Below, in pieces: positions 7,520-18,389 of a DNA stretch of 64,000 nt. A program made the position numbers and the translations under genes. The notes beneath the pieces were generated by a model that saw nothing but the letters and a program-made list of their open reading frames with translations, searched no databases and was not told the DNA's origin. Source of the DNA: Streptomyces lanatus (lineage in GTDB: Bacteria > Actinomycetota > Actinomycetes > Streptomycetales > Streptomycetaceae); contig NZ_BNBM01000003.1 of NCBI RefSeq assembly GCF_014655715.1, positions 115,892-179,891 on the forward strand, in the 5' to 3' direction. Every line of letters begins with the position of its first letter. Within the stretch, counting starts at the first letter, position 1.

Positions 7520-9646
7520 TCAGCCCCGGTTCAGCTCGAACCAGACGACCTTGCCGGTGCTGAGCCGGGTGGCTCCCCAGCGCCGGGCGAGGCGGTTGAC
7601 GAGGTACAGCCCGCGCCCGCCTTCGTCGGTGGCGCGGGCCTGGCGCAGACGGGGCAACTGGGGCACGTCGTCGCCGACCTCGCAGCGCAGTACGTCGGTG
7701 CGCAGCAGCCGCAGGGTGACGGGCCGGGAGGCGTACCGCACCGCGTTGGTGACGACCTCGCTGACCAGCAGCTCGACGGAATCGGTGAGTTCCTCCAACC
7801 CCCAGCGGGACAGCGCACGCCGCGCGAGGCGCCGGGCACGCCCCGGCGCCGCGTCCTCGGGCTCCAGGAACCAGTACGCCACATCGCTCGGCGCGATGCC
7901 GTCGAAGCGGGCGGCGAGCAGGGCGATGTCGTCGTCCCGGTCGCCGGGGCCGAGCATGTCGAGGACCTCGTCGCAGAGGGCTTCCAGCGGCGGCGGGTGA
8001 TCGGGTCCGGTGAGCTGGGCGGTGGCGGCGAGTTTCTCGCGGAGCTGCTCTATGCCGGTCCAGACGTCACGCAGCCGGGACTCGACCAGGCCGTCGGTGT
8101 ACAGGAGCAGCGTCGCTCCGGCCGGTGCGTCCAGCTCTACGGCCTCGAAGTCGACGCCGCCGACACCGATCGGCGCGCCGGCGGGGACGCGCAGCACCTC
8201 CGCCCGGCCGCCGAGGTGCAACAGGACCGGTGGCGGATGGCCGGCGTTGGCGATGGTGATGCGGTGCGAGACCGGGTCGTAGACGGCGTAGAGGCAGGTC
8301 GCCATGCGGTCGGTGCCGAGGCGCTGGGCCTGTTCGTCGAGGTGGTGCAGGACTTCCTGCGGGGGCAGATCGAGACCGGCGAGGGTCTGGGCCGTCGTCC
8401 GCAGCTGGCCCATGATGGCCGCGGAGGTCATGGAGTGCCCCATGACGTCACCCACCACCAGCGCGACGCGGCTGCCGGGCAGGGGGATGGCGTCGTACCA
8501 GTCGCCGCCGACGCGGGCCGTCTCGGCGGCGGGGAGGTAGCGGGAGGCCAGGCGCACGCCGGTGGGGCGAGGCAGGGTCTCCGGGAGCATCGTGCGCTGC
8601 AGCTCGTCGGCGATGTAGGCCTCGCGGCCGTACAGCACCGCCTTGTCGATGCCGAGTGCGCTGTGGGTGGCGAGTTGGGCGGCGACGAGGAGGTCGTCGG
8701 GTTCGAAGGCGAGGCGCTCCGGGCGGCGCAGGAAGACGGCGGCGCCGATGACGCGGCGGCGGCCCCGGAGTGGGGCGAGGATGGCTCGCTGGCCGTCGGG
8801 GATGATCGACTGGCCGTCGTCGCCGAGGAGTTCGGGCAGGGCGGCGCGGGCTGCGGGGGCGTCGGCGAAGACGGGGCGTACGCCGCGCAGGACCTCGGCG
8901 AGGGCGCCGCCGGGCCGTACCTCGCACAGTTCGGCGGTGACGGTGGCCAGCTCGGTCGGTTCCGGCTGCTGCTGGGCCGGCAGGAAGCCGCCCTCGGTGT
9001 CGCGCTCCTCCGGGATGCGGTCGGTGCGGCGCAGACGCAGCACGACCGGGCCGGTGGGGCGTTCGTCGCCGACCGGCAGCGGGTCGCGCAGATAGACCAG
9101 GATCGCGTCGGAGAAGGTCGGCACCGTCGCCCGGCACAGCCCCATCACGATCTCGTCCAGGTCGATGCCGCGGGCGATCCGCCGGGTCGCTGCGCCCACG
9201 AAGCGCAGCCGGTCACCGTCCCGCCGCATGGGTGTCGGCCGGCCGGGCTGCACGGTCCCTCCGGTGCGCCGCTCGGCGGAGCCCGGCGGCTGCTCGATGC
9301 CGGGCTGTGGCGGGATGGCCTCCGGGACGGGCCGCGGCCGGTGGGCGTCGGGCTCGGCGGCGACGGAGGGCTGCGAGTGCTCGGGGCCGTTGCCGGCGAT
9401 GACTGGGGGCTCCTTGCTCGGGCCGGGCGGCGTGGTGGTGCCCGGCGTGGAGGGGGTGTCTCCGGCGCGTGCCTGCGCGGATTGCGCGGATAAGGCGCTG
9501 CCGCCGCCGGGGGTGTGGGGCGGCGTGGTGTGCGTCGTCGACGGTGTCGAGGCGCGCACGAGCGCCCCGCGGGCCTCCGCGGGGTCTGCACCCGTCTCCG
9601 GGCGTTCGAACGAGGTCGGCTGCTCCGTCACGCCTTTCGAATCCAT
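7520..9646 (-). CDS. GAF / SpoIIE phosphatase / HATPase fusion protein
   Basis: 708-aa cytoplasmic regulator. Residues 1-140 are Pro/Thr-rich and probably disordered. A GAF-like sensor spans roughly 150-340. A PP2C-type SpoIIE phosphatase spans 350-570 (GGDWYD at 380-385, GDVMGHSM, LYTDGLVE, GDRDDDIALL, all metal-binding Asp present). A RsbW-like HATPase domain spans 590-708 (LLVSEVVTNAVRYA N-box, EGGRGLYLVNRLARRWG G-box). Such fusions of anti-sigma kinase and phosphatase run partner switches that control stress or developmental sigma factors; the partners are not in this window. The ATG at 9646 begins MDSKGVTEQP. A GGGTAT-type promoter candidate lies about 50 bp upstream. Confidence 0.9.
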   Translation of the reverse strand: MDSKGVTEQPTSFERPETGADPAEARGALVRASTPSTTHTTPPHTPGGGSALSAQSAQARAGDTPSTPGTTTPPGPSKEPPVIAGNGPEHSQPSVAAEPDAHRPRPVPEAIPPQPGIEQPPGSAERRTGGTVQPGRPTPMRRDGDRLRFVGAATRRIARGIDLDEIVMGLCRATVPTFSDAILVYLRDPLPVGDERPTGPVVLRLRRTDRIPEERDTEGGFLPAQQQPEPTELATVTAELCEVRPGGALAEVLRGVRPVFADAPAARAALPELLGDDGQSIIPDGQRAILAPLRGRRRVIGAAVFLRRPERLAFEPDDLLVAAQLATHSALGIDKAVLYGREAYIADELQRTMLPETLPRPTGVRLASRYLPAAETARVGGDWYDAIPLPGSRVALVVGDVMGHSMTSAAIMGQLRTTAQTLAGLDLPPQEVLHHLDEQAQRLGTDRMATCLYAVYDPVSHRITIANAGHPPPVLLHLGGRAEVLRVPAGAPIGVGGVDFEAVELDAPAGATLLLYTDGLVESRLRDVWTGIEQLREKLAATAQLTGPDHPPPLEALCDEVLDMLGPGDRDDDIALLAARFDGIAPSDVAYWFLEPEDAAPGRARRLARRALSRWGLEELTDSVELLVSEVVTNAVRYASRPVTLRLLRTDVLRCEVGDDVPQLPRLRQARATDEGGRGLYLVNRLARRWGATRLSTGKVVWFELNRG

Positions 9647-9695
9647 CCGTCCGGGGCTGCGCGCCGCCCGCGCAGTTCGTCCCGCCGAAACTCCG

Positions 9696-9721
9696 ATACC
9701 CGGAATACATGCCCCAGGAAC
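9696..9721 (-). promoter_or_regulatory. Possible SigB-type promoter of the SpoIIE gene
   Basis: On the minus strand GTTC (9721-9718) and GGGTAT (9701-9696) are separated by 16 bases, about 50 bp upstream of the SpoIIE ATG. This resembles the GNNT-N14-16-GGGTAY consensus of Streptomyces SigB-family promoters, but the -35 has a mismatch (C for T). The rest of the 9647-9925 gap holds no gene I can support. Confidence 0.3.
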
Positions 9722-9925
9722 GGAATTCCCGCGTGGCCAGAGGCAGTTCCTGTGCAGCCGGAGGACCTACTGCGGCCCCTGCCGGCGTTGCCCTGGTAAC
9801 CCTCGCTCACGTCCTGCCGCCCCTCGGTGACGATCGGTCAAGCCCGGCGCGCACTCCGGTAGTTGCCCTGTGCGCCCTTGCGGAGGACGATCCTACGTTT
9901 GTTGCCCGGGGGCGCATCAAGGGTC

Positions 9926-10621
9926 TCATGAGGACATGTGCGCGGGCGTGCGATCCCAGTCCTCAGGCAAAGAAGGTACAGCCCAGGAGGGATCCGGGCG
10001 CCAGTTCTGCCACCCGTCGCCGAACGGCGGCCCCCAGACGCGGATCGTCTCCACCGCCGCACGCCCCGCCTCCCGCACCCGCGCGGCAACCCTCTCGTCC
10101 ATCAGTCCGTCCCGCTGGGCCTGTGCGAACTCGTCCTCGTCCCGCCAGTGCCAACTGCGGTCCGGGTGCACGGAGATGTCCAGGAAATGGTCCTCGGAGT
10201 CGACCCCGCCCGCCCAACGGGCCAGCGGCTCCTCAAGGTTCACGTACCAGTTCTTGAACCGCCACCCCGGCTCCCAGAACAGCCACACCGACCACGGCTC
10301 ACCGGGCCGCGCCAGCTTCAGCACACCCGTCCCGAACCACCGGTCGCGCTGGACGGAACGCGGCTTGGTGTACCGCGTCTCCAGGGGTTCCTGGTGCACC
10401 GACGTCCCGTCGGCGAGCACCGGCTTGACGCACTCGGTGCCCGGGGCGAGCCATACGGCGAGGATCTCGGCGTCGTCGCGCACGACGGTGACGGGACGCG
10501 CGATGTGGAAGCGACGGCCGGCGTTCTCCCGGTACCGCCACAGGATCTGTGTCCCGGGTGCCCAGAAACCCGTCGAGCCGCCCGCTTCCACTTCCGTCGA
10601 CATCGCTCCACCGTCTGCCAT
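9926..10621 (-). CDS. DUF402 (FomD-like barrel) protein
   Basis: 231-aa soluble protein with the DUF402/FomD-like fold. The diagnostic block (about residues 105-175) contains EPGWRFKNWYVNLEEPLAR, then DSEDHFLDISVHPDRSWHWRD, then EDEFAQAQRDGLMDE. This block carries the conserved Lys, Asn, Asp and Glu residues that bind metal and phosphate in FomD and related nucleoside phosphatases. FomD hydrolyses a cytidylylated fosfomycin intermediate, but no fosfomycin genes are here, so the substrate is probably another nucleotide or phosphate ester. The minus strand shows TAAAAT six bases before the ATG at 10621, which would give a leaderless mRNA; an alternative ATG at 10603 has GGAG just upstream. Confidence 0.82.
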   Translation of the reverse strand: MADGGAMSTEVEAGGSTGFWAPGTQILWRYRENAGRRFHIARPVTVVRDDAEILAVWLAPGTECVKPVLADGTSVHQEPLETRYTKPRSVQRDRWFGTGVLKLARPGEPWSVWLFWEPGWRFKNWYVNLEEPLARWAGGVDSEDHFLDISVHPDRSWHWRDEDEFAQAQRDGLMDERVAARVREAGRAAVETIRVWGPPFGDGWQNWRPDPSWAVPSLPEDWDRTPAHMSS

Positions 10622-10693
10622 GAACAGATTTTAGGTGCCACAGGCATACGACGCTGCGGCGCCCGTCACGGTTCACACGGCCGTGACGGGTGG

Positions 10694-12079
10694 TTACGGC
10701 CTTGTCATCCGCAGGACGTCGAGCGCCTCGTCCAGCTGCGCGGCCGTGAGGTCCCCACGCTCCACATAGCCGCCCTCCAGGACGACTTGGCGAATCGTCT
10801 TCCGCTCAGCGAGGGCCTTCTTGGCGACCTTGGCGGCCTCCTCGTACCCGATGTACTTGTTGAGCGGCGTGACCACGGACGGTGACGACTCGGCGTACTC
10901 AAGGGCGCGTTCGCGATGCGCGACGATGCCGTCGACGGTGCGGTCGGCGAGCAGCCGGGAGGCGTTGGCCAGCAACCGGATGGACTCCAGGACGTTCTTC
11001 GCGATCACCGGGAGCATCACGTTCAGCTCGAAGTTGCCGGCGGCTCCGGCGGTGGCCACGGTGGCGTCGTTGCCGACGACCTGCGCGGCGACCATGAGCA
11101 CGGCCTCCGGGATGACGGGGTTGACCTTGCCGGGCATGATCGACGACCCGGGCTGGAGATCGGGGAGGGAGATCTCGGCGAGCCCGGTGCGCGGTCCGGA
11201 GGCCATCCACCGCAGGTCGTTCGAGATCTTGGTCAACCCCACCGCGATCGTCCTGAGCTGCCCACTGGTCTCGACGATGCCGTCCCGGGCGCCCTGCGCC
11301 TCGAAGTGGTCCCGTGCCTCGGTCAGCGGCAGCCCGGTGGCGTGGGCCACCTCCTCGATGACGGCGGCGGAGAAGCCGGGGGGTGTGTTGATGCCGGTGC
11401 CCACCGCCGTGCCGCCGAGGGGGAGTTCGGCGAGGCGGGGGAGGGAGGCGGTGAGCCGCTCGACGCCGTACCGCACCTGGGCGGCGTATCCGCCGAACTC
11501 CTGGCCCAGCGTCACGGGCGTGGCGTCCATGAGATGGGTCCGCCCGGACTTCACGACATCGGCGAACTCCTCGGCCTTGCGCTCCAGGGAGGCGGCGAGG
11601 TGCTCCAGCGCCGGGATCAGATCGCGGGTGACGGCTGCGGTGGCGGCGATGTGGATGGAGGACGGGAAGACGTCGTTGGACGACTGGGAGGCGTTGACGT
11701 GGTCGTTGGGGTGGATGTCCCGGCCCAGGCGGTCGGTCGCGAGCGTGGCGATGACCTCGTTGGTGTTCATGTTGGACGAGGTCCCGGAACCGGTCTGGAA
11801 CACGTCGATCGGGAAGTGCTCGTCCCAACGCCCCTCCGCGACCTCACCGGCCGCCTCCTGGATCGCGTCGGCGATGTCCTTGTCGAGCACCCCCAGCCGC
11901 GCGTTCACCTTCGCTGCGGCGCTCTTGATCCGGGCCAGGGCCTCGATATGGGCACGTTCGATGCGCTGCCCGGAGACGGGGAAGTTCTCGACGGCACGCT
12001 GAGTCTGGGCCCGCCACTTGGCGTCCGCCGGGACGCGGACCTCGCCCATGGAGTCGTGCTCGATGCGGTAGTCGCTCAT
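10694..12079 (-). CDS. fumC: Class II fumarate hydratase
   Basis: 461-aa iron-independent fumarase of the aspartase/fumarase superfamily, converting fumarate to L-malate in the TCA cycle as a homotetramer. Signatures include [20 protein letters not shown], the substrate region [11 protein letters not shown], and the family signature [11 protein letters not shown]. The C-terminus is complete. The open frame runs on to 12187, but that extension is Pro-rich and covers intergenic repeat [20 protein letters not shown] at 12079 is the usual N-terminus of the family. No good Shine-Dalgarno precedes it, which is odd. It is downstream of an unrelated class I fumarase on the same strand. Confidence 0.95.
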   Translation of the reverse strand: MSDYRIEHDSMGEVRVPADAKWRAQTQRAVENFPVSGQRIERAHIEALARIKSAAAKVNARLGVLDKDIADAIQEAAGEVAEGRWDEHFPIDVFQTGSGTSSNMNTNEVIATLATDRLGRDIHPNDHVNASQSSNDVFPSSIHIAATAAVTRDLIPALEHLAASLERKAEEFADVVKSGRTHLMDATPVTLGQEFGGYAAQVRYGVERLTASLPRLAELPLGGTAVGTGINTPPGFSAAVIEEVAHATGLPLTEARDHFEAQGARDGIVETSGQLRTIAVGLTKISNDLRWMASGPRTGLAEISLPDLQPGSSIMPGKVNPVIPEAVLMVAAQVVGNDATVATAGAAGNFELNVMLPVIAKNVLESIRLLANASRLLADRTVDGIVAHRERALEYAESSPSVVTPLNKYIGYEEAAKVAKKALAERKTIRQVVLEGGYVERGDLTAAQLDEALDVLRMTRP

Positions 12080-12158
12080 GGGAGGTACAGCGATCGGGAG
12101 GGCGGGGATGTTCCGGGGGTTGGGCTGGGTGGGGGGTGGGGGGACCGGGGAGGGTTTC

Positions 12159-12396
12159 TTCGCCCCCGCCGCCCCTACCCGTCCCATCCTGGGGCTCCGC
12201 CCCAGACCCCGCTCCTCAAACGCCGGAGGGGCTGAATTCCAGCGACCGCCGGAGGGACTGGACTTTCAGCTGACGACGGAGGGTGAGGTTTTTCAGCCCG
12301 TCCGGCGTTTGAGGACGAGGCCCGTTCAGGGCCGAAAGCGGGGGTCCGGGGGCGGCAGCCCCCGGGTACGGGACGGGTAGGGGCGGCGGGGGCGAA
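12159..12396. repeat. Long nested inverted repeat (Streptomyces intergenic repeat)
   Basis: This fills most of the 352-bp gap between the two fumarase genes. The outer arms are a perfect 27-bp inverted repeat, 12159-12185 and 12370-12396. An inner perfect 15-bp pair, TCCTCAAACGCCGGA (12213-12227) and TCCGGCGTTTGAGGA (12301-12315), lies within. Two local hairpins, at 12189-12205 and 12346-12365, sit between the arms. Sequence of this type (CTCAAACGCCGGA...GGCTGA, GGGGCTCCGCCCC) is scattered between genes in Streptomyces. It may end or attenuate transcription between the two fumarase genes. No ORF in it has family support. Confidence 0.85.
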
Positions 12397-12431
12397 AAAA
12401 CAAAACAATCCGCTCGCCCCGACCACAACCC

Positions 12432-14099
<1,668 letters not shown>

Positions 14100-14278
14100 C
14101 TCAGCCCATTCCTCACTCGACAGACGGCACCGCCTCCATTGGCGGCCCCATCAGCGTAGAACCTGTCCAAGGCCGGAAGTTTGTGAGGTAAGGCTCAGTT
14201 CGTCATCCGAAGATCGTCACCCAGATCATCACCTCGCAGGGGTATCGCGATCTATCGTGTCTTCGGTACGCTGCTGCC

Positions 14279-14974
14279 GTGGACCTTCAGAAGCAGACCG
14301 CGCCCGCTGCCACCGCCGAGCCCCGCGCCACCGAGCTCCGTGCCTCCGACGCCGATCGCGACCGGATCGCCGACATCCTGCGCGACGCCCTGGCCGAGGG
14401 CCGCCTCACCGCCGACGAGCACGCCGAGCGGGTCGAGGGCGTGCTGGCGGCGAAGACGGTCGGCGAACTGGACGCGTTCATACGGGACCTGCCCGCCGCC
14501 CACCACGGCCACGCGCACCGCCCGGCCGCCCCCCGCCCCGCCCCGGGCGCGATCCCGGCCGAGCCCGACGACAATGTGGTGGCCGTCTTCAGCAGCGCCG
14601 TCCGCAAGGGCCGCTGGCGCGCGGGCCGCCGTATCCATGCGTACGCGATATTCGGCAGCGTGGAGATAGACCTCAGCGAGGCCCTCTTCGAGTATCAGCA
14701 CGTCATGATCCGGGCGATCTCGGTCTTCGGCAATGTCGAGGTCCGCGTCCCGGAGAACGTCTCGCTGCGCGGCACCGGCGGCGGTGTGCTGGGCAACTTC
14801 GAGGTGGATCACTTCGACGCGGAGGATCCTCGGGCGCCGGTCGTCCATGTCGACGGCTGGGCCGTGCTCGGCAACATCGAGGGCAGGCCGAAGCGGGGCA
14901 AGCTCGTCGCGGACATCCTCGATCGTGTGCAGCGCAAGGTCGACAAGAGTTTGCGCAAGCATCTGGATCGTTGA
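14279..14974 (+). CDS. DUF1707 domain protein with LiaF-like C-terminus
   Basis: 231-aa protein. The DUF1707/SHOCT-like helical motif (about 20-65: ELRASDADRDRIADILRDAL, then EGRLTADEHAERVEGVLAAKTVGELDAFIRDLP split here) is followed by a variable Ala/Pro linker. A beta-repeat region resembles the LiaF/toastrack domain (about 95-210: IFGSVEIDL, VFGNVEVRVPENVSLRG, VLGNFEVDHF, VLGNIEGRPKRG). No membrane span is seen. The family is common in actinobacteria and is linked by homology to cell-envelope stress sensing. The GTG start is six bases after a TACGCT box, so translation may be leaderless. Confidence 0.8.
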   Translation: MDLQKQTAPAATAEPRATELRASDADRDRIADILRDALAEGRLTADEHAERVEGVLAAKTVGELDAFIRDLPAAHHGHAHRPAAPRPAPGAIPAEPDDNVVAVFSSAVRKGRWRAGRRIHAYAIFGSVEIDLSEALFEYQHVMIRAISVFGNVEVRVPENVSLRGTGGGVLGNFEVDHFDAEDPRAPVVHVDGWAVLGNIEGRPKRGKLVADILDRVQRKVDKSLRKHLDR

Positions 14975-15147
14975 CGGTTGTGAATCGGACCGCCCGACTC
15001 CGGCTACGGGGCAGATGAACGGCCGCACAGCGGCGCGCAGGACCCCCCGAAATCCAGCGGTTCGGAACTGACTGCATAGGCGCGCGCACAGCGGGTAGAC
15101 CTTGCTGCATCGTCTCTCGCTCGCGAAGCCGTCGTCAGGAGTAGACC

Positions 15148-15525
15148 GTGCTGCAACCGCCGCATTCGTCCCTGCAGGTCGCTGCCGTTCCGGCCCAGCG
15201 GGTGCCGACGCGAGACAGGGACCAAGACGCCCCGTGGCATACGGAGGCAGTGTGCCGCCGCGACGAGGCCGGCCTGTTCTTCGCCCCCTCCAAGGAACCC
15301 ACCGCGGCCCGTCTCTCCCGTGAGGAGGCGGCCAAGCGGGTCTGCGCCCGCTGTCCCGTCATGGTCGAGTGCCGCGAGCACGCCCTCCTCCAGCCCGAAC
15401 CGTACGGCGTCTGGGGCGGCCTCACGGCAGCGGAGCGCCGCGTGGTGCTGGCCAGGCGCCGTCGCCGCGACATGGAGCTGAACAAGGCGGCCCGGGCGAC
15501 GAACCGGATAGCGCAGGCGGGCTGA
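15148..15525 (+). CDS. wblI: WhiB-like iron-sulfur transcription factor
   Basis: 125-aa WhiB-family protein. The four cluster cysteines are Cys36 (AVCRRDEAGLFF), Cys66 and Cys69 (RVCARCPVMVEC) and Cys75. The GVWGG turn is at 87-91, followed by a basic helix (RRVVLARRRRRD) that contacts DNA. Wbl proteins bind a 4Fe-4S cluster and usually act with a principal sigma factor. The symbol rests on synteny I remember (wblI beside glpX and the fumarases in S. coelicolor), not on alignment. The start is GTG 15148. A perfect 13-bp hairpin follows the stop. Confidence 0.88.
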   Translation: MLQPPHSSLQVAAVPAQRVPTRDRDQDAPWHTEAVCRRDEAGLFFAPSKEPTAARLSREEAAKRVCARCPVMVECREHALLQPEPYGVWGGLTAAERRVVLARRRRRDMELNKAARATNRIAQAG

Positions 15526-15539
15526 GAAGCAGACATTGG

Positions 15540-15573
15540 ACAGGGCGCCCCCTCCGCACCGGGGGCGCCCTGT
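15540..15573. terminator. Bidirectional terminator between wblI and glpX
   Basis: A perfect 13-bp stem (15540-15552 with 15561-15573, arm ACAGGGCGCCCCC) and 8-base loop lie between the converging wblI and glpX genes. The position suits termination from both sides. There is no long U-tract, as is usual in Streptomyces. Confidence 0.8.
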
Positions 15574-15621
15574 CGGCTGCGTGTCTCGGCTTTCACCGAG
15601 GGGCGGGTGACCGCCCCGCTC

Positions 15622-16659
15622 TCACTTCGCCCTGTCGAAGTCGATCGCGCTGTACGCCCGCAGCTTGCTCAGCCGGTGCTCGGAATCGATCCTCCGCACC
15701 GTCCCCGACTTCGACCGCATGACGATCGAGTCGGTCGTGGCGTTCTCCGACCGGTAGCGCACCCCGCGCAGCAGCTCGCCGTCCGTGATGCCGGTCGCGA
15801 CGAAGAACACGTTGTCCCCGGCGACCAGGTCGTCGGTCATCAGCACCCGGTCCAGGTCGTGCCCGGCGTCGAGCGCCCGCTGCCGCTCCTCGTCGTCCTT
15901 CGGCCAGAGCTTGCCCTGGATGGTGCCGCCGAGGCACTTCACGGCACAGGCCGAGATGATCCCCTCGGGCGTACCGCCGATGCCGAGCAGCATGTCGACG
16001 CCGGTGCCCTCGCGCAGCGCGTAGATCGACCCGGCGACATCGCCGTCGGAGATCAGCTTGATGCGCGCACCCGCGTCCCGGATCTCCTTGATGATGCCCT
16101 CGTGCCGGGGCCGGTCCAGGATGACGACGGTGACGTCCTCGGGCGTGGACCGCTTCGCCTTCGCGACCCGCCGGATGTTCACGGCCACGGGCGCGTCGAT
16201 GTCGACGAAGTCGGCGGCCTCGGGGCCGGTGACCAGCTTGTCCATGTAGAACACGGCGGACGGGTCGAACATCGACCCGCGGTCGGCCGCGGCCAGCACG
16301 GCGATCGCGTTCGGCATGCCCTTCGCGGTGAGCGTGGTGCCGTCGATCGGGTCGACGGCGATGTCGCACTCCGGCCCGGTCCCGTCGCCGACGCGCTCCC
16401 CGTTGAAGAGCATCGGCGCCTCGTCCTTCTCGCCCTCACCGATGACGACGACGCCGTTCATCGACACGGTGGAGACGAGGGTCCGCATGGCGCGCACCGC
16501 GGCGCCGTCGGCGCCGTTCTTGTCGCCGCGCCCCACCCAGCGGCCGGCGGCCATCGCCGCCGCCTCGGTCACACGGACCAGCTCCAGGGCGAGGTTGCGG
16601 TCGGGGGCTTCACTGGGTACTTCGAGTTCGGACGGCAGATGATGATGATTCTCGGTCAT
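15622..16659 (-). CDS. glpX: Class II fructose-1,6-bisphosphatase
   Basis: 345-aa GlpX-type enzyme, the gluconeogenic fructose-1,6-bisphosphate phosphatase of actinobacteria (metal-dependent). Motifs: [35 protein letters not shown] (the metal site DPIDGT), and the substrate-binding stretch [21 protein letters not shown] in the middle. AAAGG sits about nine bases ahead of the ATG at 16659. It converges on wblI with a shared terminator. Confidence 0.95.
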   Translation of the reverse strand: MTENHHHLPSELEVPSEAPDRNLALELVRVTEAAAMAAGRWVGRGDKNGADGAAVRAMRTLVSTVSMNGVVVIGEGEKDEAPMLFNGERVGDGTGPECDIAVDPIDGTTLTAKGMPNAIAVLAAADRGSMFDPSAVFYMDKLVTGPEAADFVDIDAPVAVNIRRVAKAKRSTPEDVTVVILDRPRHEGIIKEIRDAGARIKLISDGDVAGSIYALREGTGVDMLLGIGGTPEGIISACAVKCLGGTIQGKLWPKDDEERQRALDAGHDLDRVLMTDDLVAGDNVFFVATGITDGELLRGVRYRSENATTDSIVMRSKSGTVRRIDSEHRLSKLRAYSAIDFDRAK

Positions 16660-16786
16660 CGAGGCGCACCTTTCTGATACGACGACGGCCGGATGAGGGT
16701 GACTGCCCTGACTCTATCCTCGGGCGCGCAGGATGAGCAGGGGGCCCCACGGATGAGCGGGCGGGGCACCTGCGACGATAGGGGGC

Positions 16787-17308
16787 GTGGCAGGTTCGAA
16801 CGGTAAGCAGAAGTCGGTCCGCAACATGGTCCTCTCGCTCGGAGTGACCGTGCTCGCGGCGGGAGTCATCTACGTCTTCGTCCCGCATGAGGACGGCGAC
16901 CCCGACCTCCCGCGGGTCGACTACCGCGTCGAACTGCTCACGGCCAGGCGTGCCGCGTCCTACCCGGTGGTCGCGCCCGAGGGACTGCCCGCGTCCTGGA
17001 AGCCGACGTCCGTCCGCTTCGACGGCGCCGACTTCGACGCCTGGCACCTCGGCTTCCACACCTCCGGCGGGGACTACGTGGAGGTCAAGCAGTCGGCCGA
17101 GAAGCCGGCCACGTTCCTGGAGGAGACCACCCAGGGCGGCGAGGCGACGGACGTCACCGAGAAGATCGGCGACCGGACCTGGACCCGGTACACGGGCGGC
17201 CGCTACGACGCGCTCGTGCACCAGGAGAAGGGCGCGACGACCGTGGTGGCGGGCACGGGTTCGTTCGAGCAGCTGACGCAGATGGCGAAGGCGCTCAAGG
17301 CGGGCTGA
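16787..17308 (+). CDS. DUF4245 membrane-anchored protein
   Basis: 173-aa protein with a short basic N-terminus and one membrane or uncleaved signal segment (about 13-31: VLSLGVTVLAAGVIYVFVP). It is followed by a DUF4245 extracytoplasmic domain (SYPVVAPEGLPASWKPTSVRF, FHTSGGDYVEVKQSA, WTRYTGGRYDALVHQE). The family is restricted to actinobacteria and its function is unknown. The GTG at 16787 follows a GACGAT box by eight bases, so the mRNA may be leaderless. It is divergent from glpX. Confidence 0.82.
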   Translation: MAGSNGKQKSVRNMVLSLGVTVLAAGVIYVFVPHEDGDPDLPRVDYRVELLTARRAASYPVVAPEGLPASWKPTSVRFDGADFDAWHLGFHTSGGDYVEVKQSAEKPATFLEETTQGGEATDVTEKIGDRTWTRYTGGRYDALVHQEKGATTVVAGTGSFEQLTQMAKALKAG

Positions 17309-17325
17309 CCCCCACGCGTACGGAG

Positions 17326-17353
17326 AAGGCCCCCGGCGATCGCCGGGGGCCTT
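17326..17353. terminator. Bidirectional terminator, perfect 28-bp palindrome
   Basis: A perfect palindrome at 17326-17353 (each half begins AAGGCCCCCGGCGA) is followed by TTTCG and lies between the converging DUF4245 and nitroreductase genes. It would fold into a very stable hairpin on either transcript. Confidence 0.85.
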
Positions 17354-17375
17354 TCGTGTGCGCGGTCGGGTCGGT

Positions 17376-17966
17376 TCAGACCGTGGTGACGACCTGGTCG
17401 AACTCCAGGCGCGGGGAGCGCGGGTACCAGGCGTCGGCGCCCGGCCTGCCGATGTTGACGACCATCAGCGGGGTGTGGTCGTCGTCCAGGAACTCCTTGC
17501 GGACGCCCTCGAAGTCGAAGCCGGTCATCGGGCCGGCGGCCAGCCCCGCGGCGCGGACGCCGACGATGAAGTACGCGGCCTGGAGGGCGGCGTTCATCCC
17601 GGCGGCGCTCTCACGGGCCGGGCGCTCGCTGAAGAAGACGTCCTTGGCCTGCGGGAACGCCGGGAACAGGGTCGGCAGCTCCTCGTGGAACTCGTTGTCC
17701 GCGGCGAGGATCGCGACCAGCGGGGCGCTCGCGGTCTTGGCCTGGTTGCCCTCGGACATGTGCCGCACCAGACGCTCCCGGGCCTCGGCGGAGCGGACCA
17801 GGGTGATGCGCAGCGGGGTCTGGTTGAAGGCGGTGGGGCCGTACTTGACCAGGTCGTAGATCGCCTGGACCTGCTCCTCGGTCACCGGCTCGTCGGTGAA
17901 GGAGTTCGCGGTGCGGGCCTCGCGGAACAGCAGGTCCTGGGCGGCGGGGTCAAGAACGAGAGACAT
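17376..17966 (-). CDS. Nitroreductase family protein (malonic semialdehyde reductase-like)
   Basis: 196-aa FMN-dependent oxidoreductase of the nitroreductase fold, closest in look to the RutE/malonic-semialdehyde-reductase subgroup. Motifs: RTANSFTDEPVTEEQVQAIY, KYGPTAFNQTPLRITLV, GMNAALQAAYFIVGVRAAGL and NIGRPGADAWYPRSPRLEFDQV. The frame is open to 18098, but MSLVLDPAAQDLLF at 17966 has GAGAAGG about nine bases upstream and matches the family N-terminus. No rut genes are nearby, so the pyrimidine-catabolism role is uncertain. Confidence 0.85.
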   Translation of the reverse strand: MSLVLDPAAQDLLFREARTANSFTDEPVTEEQVQAIYDLVKYGPTAFNQTPLRITLVRSAEARERLVRHMSEGNQAKTASAPLVAILAADNEFHEELPTLFPAFPQAKDVFFSERPARESAAGMNAALQAAYFIVGVRAAGLAAGPMTGFDFEGVRKEFLDDDHTPLMVVNIGRPGADAWYPRSPRLEFDQVVTTV

Positions 17967-18134
17967 GCGTGAACCTTCTCGGGTTGTGCGTGTGCGTCGT
18001 GGTGGGCGGTAAGCGGACCGGGGCCCGCTTACGATGACGACAGTACGCGAGACAAGTTCAAGGTTCAACAAAACGCAGGGCGTGGTGATCCGCTTCACAG
18101 CCTCATCAGGGAGGGCGAACCTCCAGGACCGCCC

Positions 18135-18380
18135 CTAGGACTCGTCCCCGGCACTCTCCCCCGCGGCCTCCGCCTCGGCCTCCTCGGCCAGCGCCGCGTC
18201 CAGCCGCGCCCGCGCCCCGTCCAGCCAGCGCCGGCACACCTTGGCCAGCTCCTCGCCCCGCTCCCAGAGCGCGAGGGACTCCTCCAGCGTCGTACCGCCC
18301 GCCTCCAGCCGCCGTACGACCTCGATCAGCTCGTCCCGGGCCTGCTCGTACCCGAGTGCCTCTTCCACCTTGCTGGTCAT
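18135..18380 (-). CDS. xseB: Exodeoxyribonuclease VII small subunit
   Basis: 81-aa helical subunit that binds several copies per XseA and is needed for active ExoVII, which degrades single-stranded DNA in repair. The family pattern [34 protein letters not shown] is intact; the acidic Ala/Glu C-terminus is variable. It lies nine bases after the xseA stop on the same strand, so the two subunits are co-expressed. Confidence 0.93.
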   Translation of the reverse strand: MTSKVEEALGYEQARDELIEVVRRLEAGGTTLEESLALWERGEELAKVCRRWLDGARARLDAALAEEAEAEAAGESAGDES

Positions 18381-18389
18381 GCGCCCACC

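Noticed and set aside
9722..9748. GGAAT-N19-GTT, a SigR-like promoter on the plus strand
   Set aside because: It points away from both neighbouring genes, which are on the minus strand, and no plus-strand gene follows.
9628..9810. 60-codon minus-strand frame overlapping the SpoIIE start
   Set aside because: No family resemblance, no ribosome-binding site, and it overlaps the well-supported SpoIIE start. Kept only as a remote possibility.
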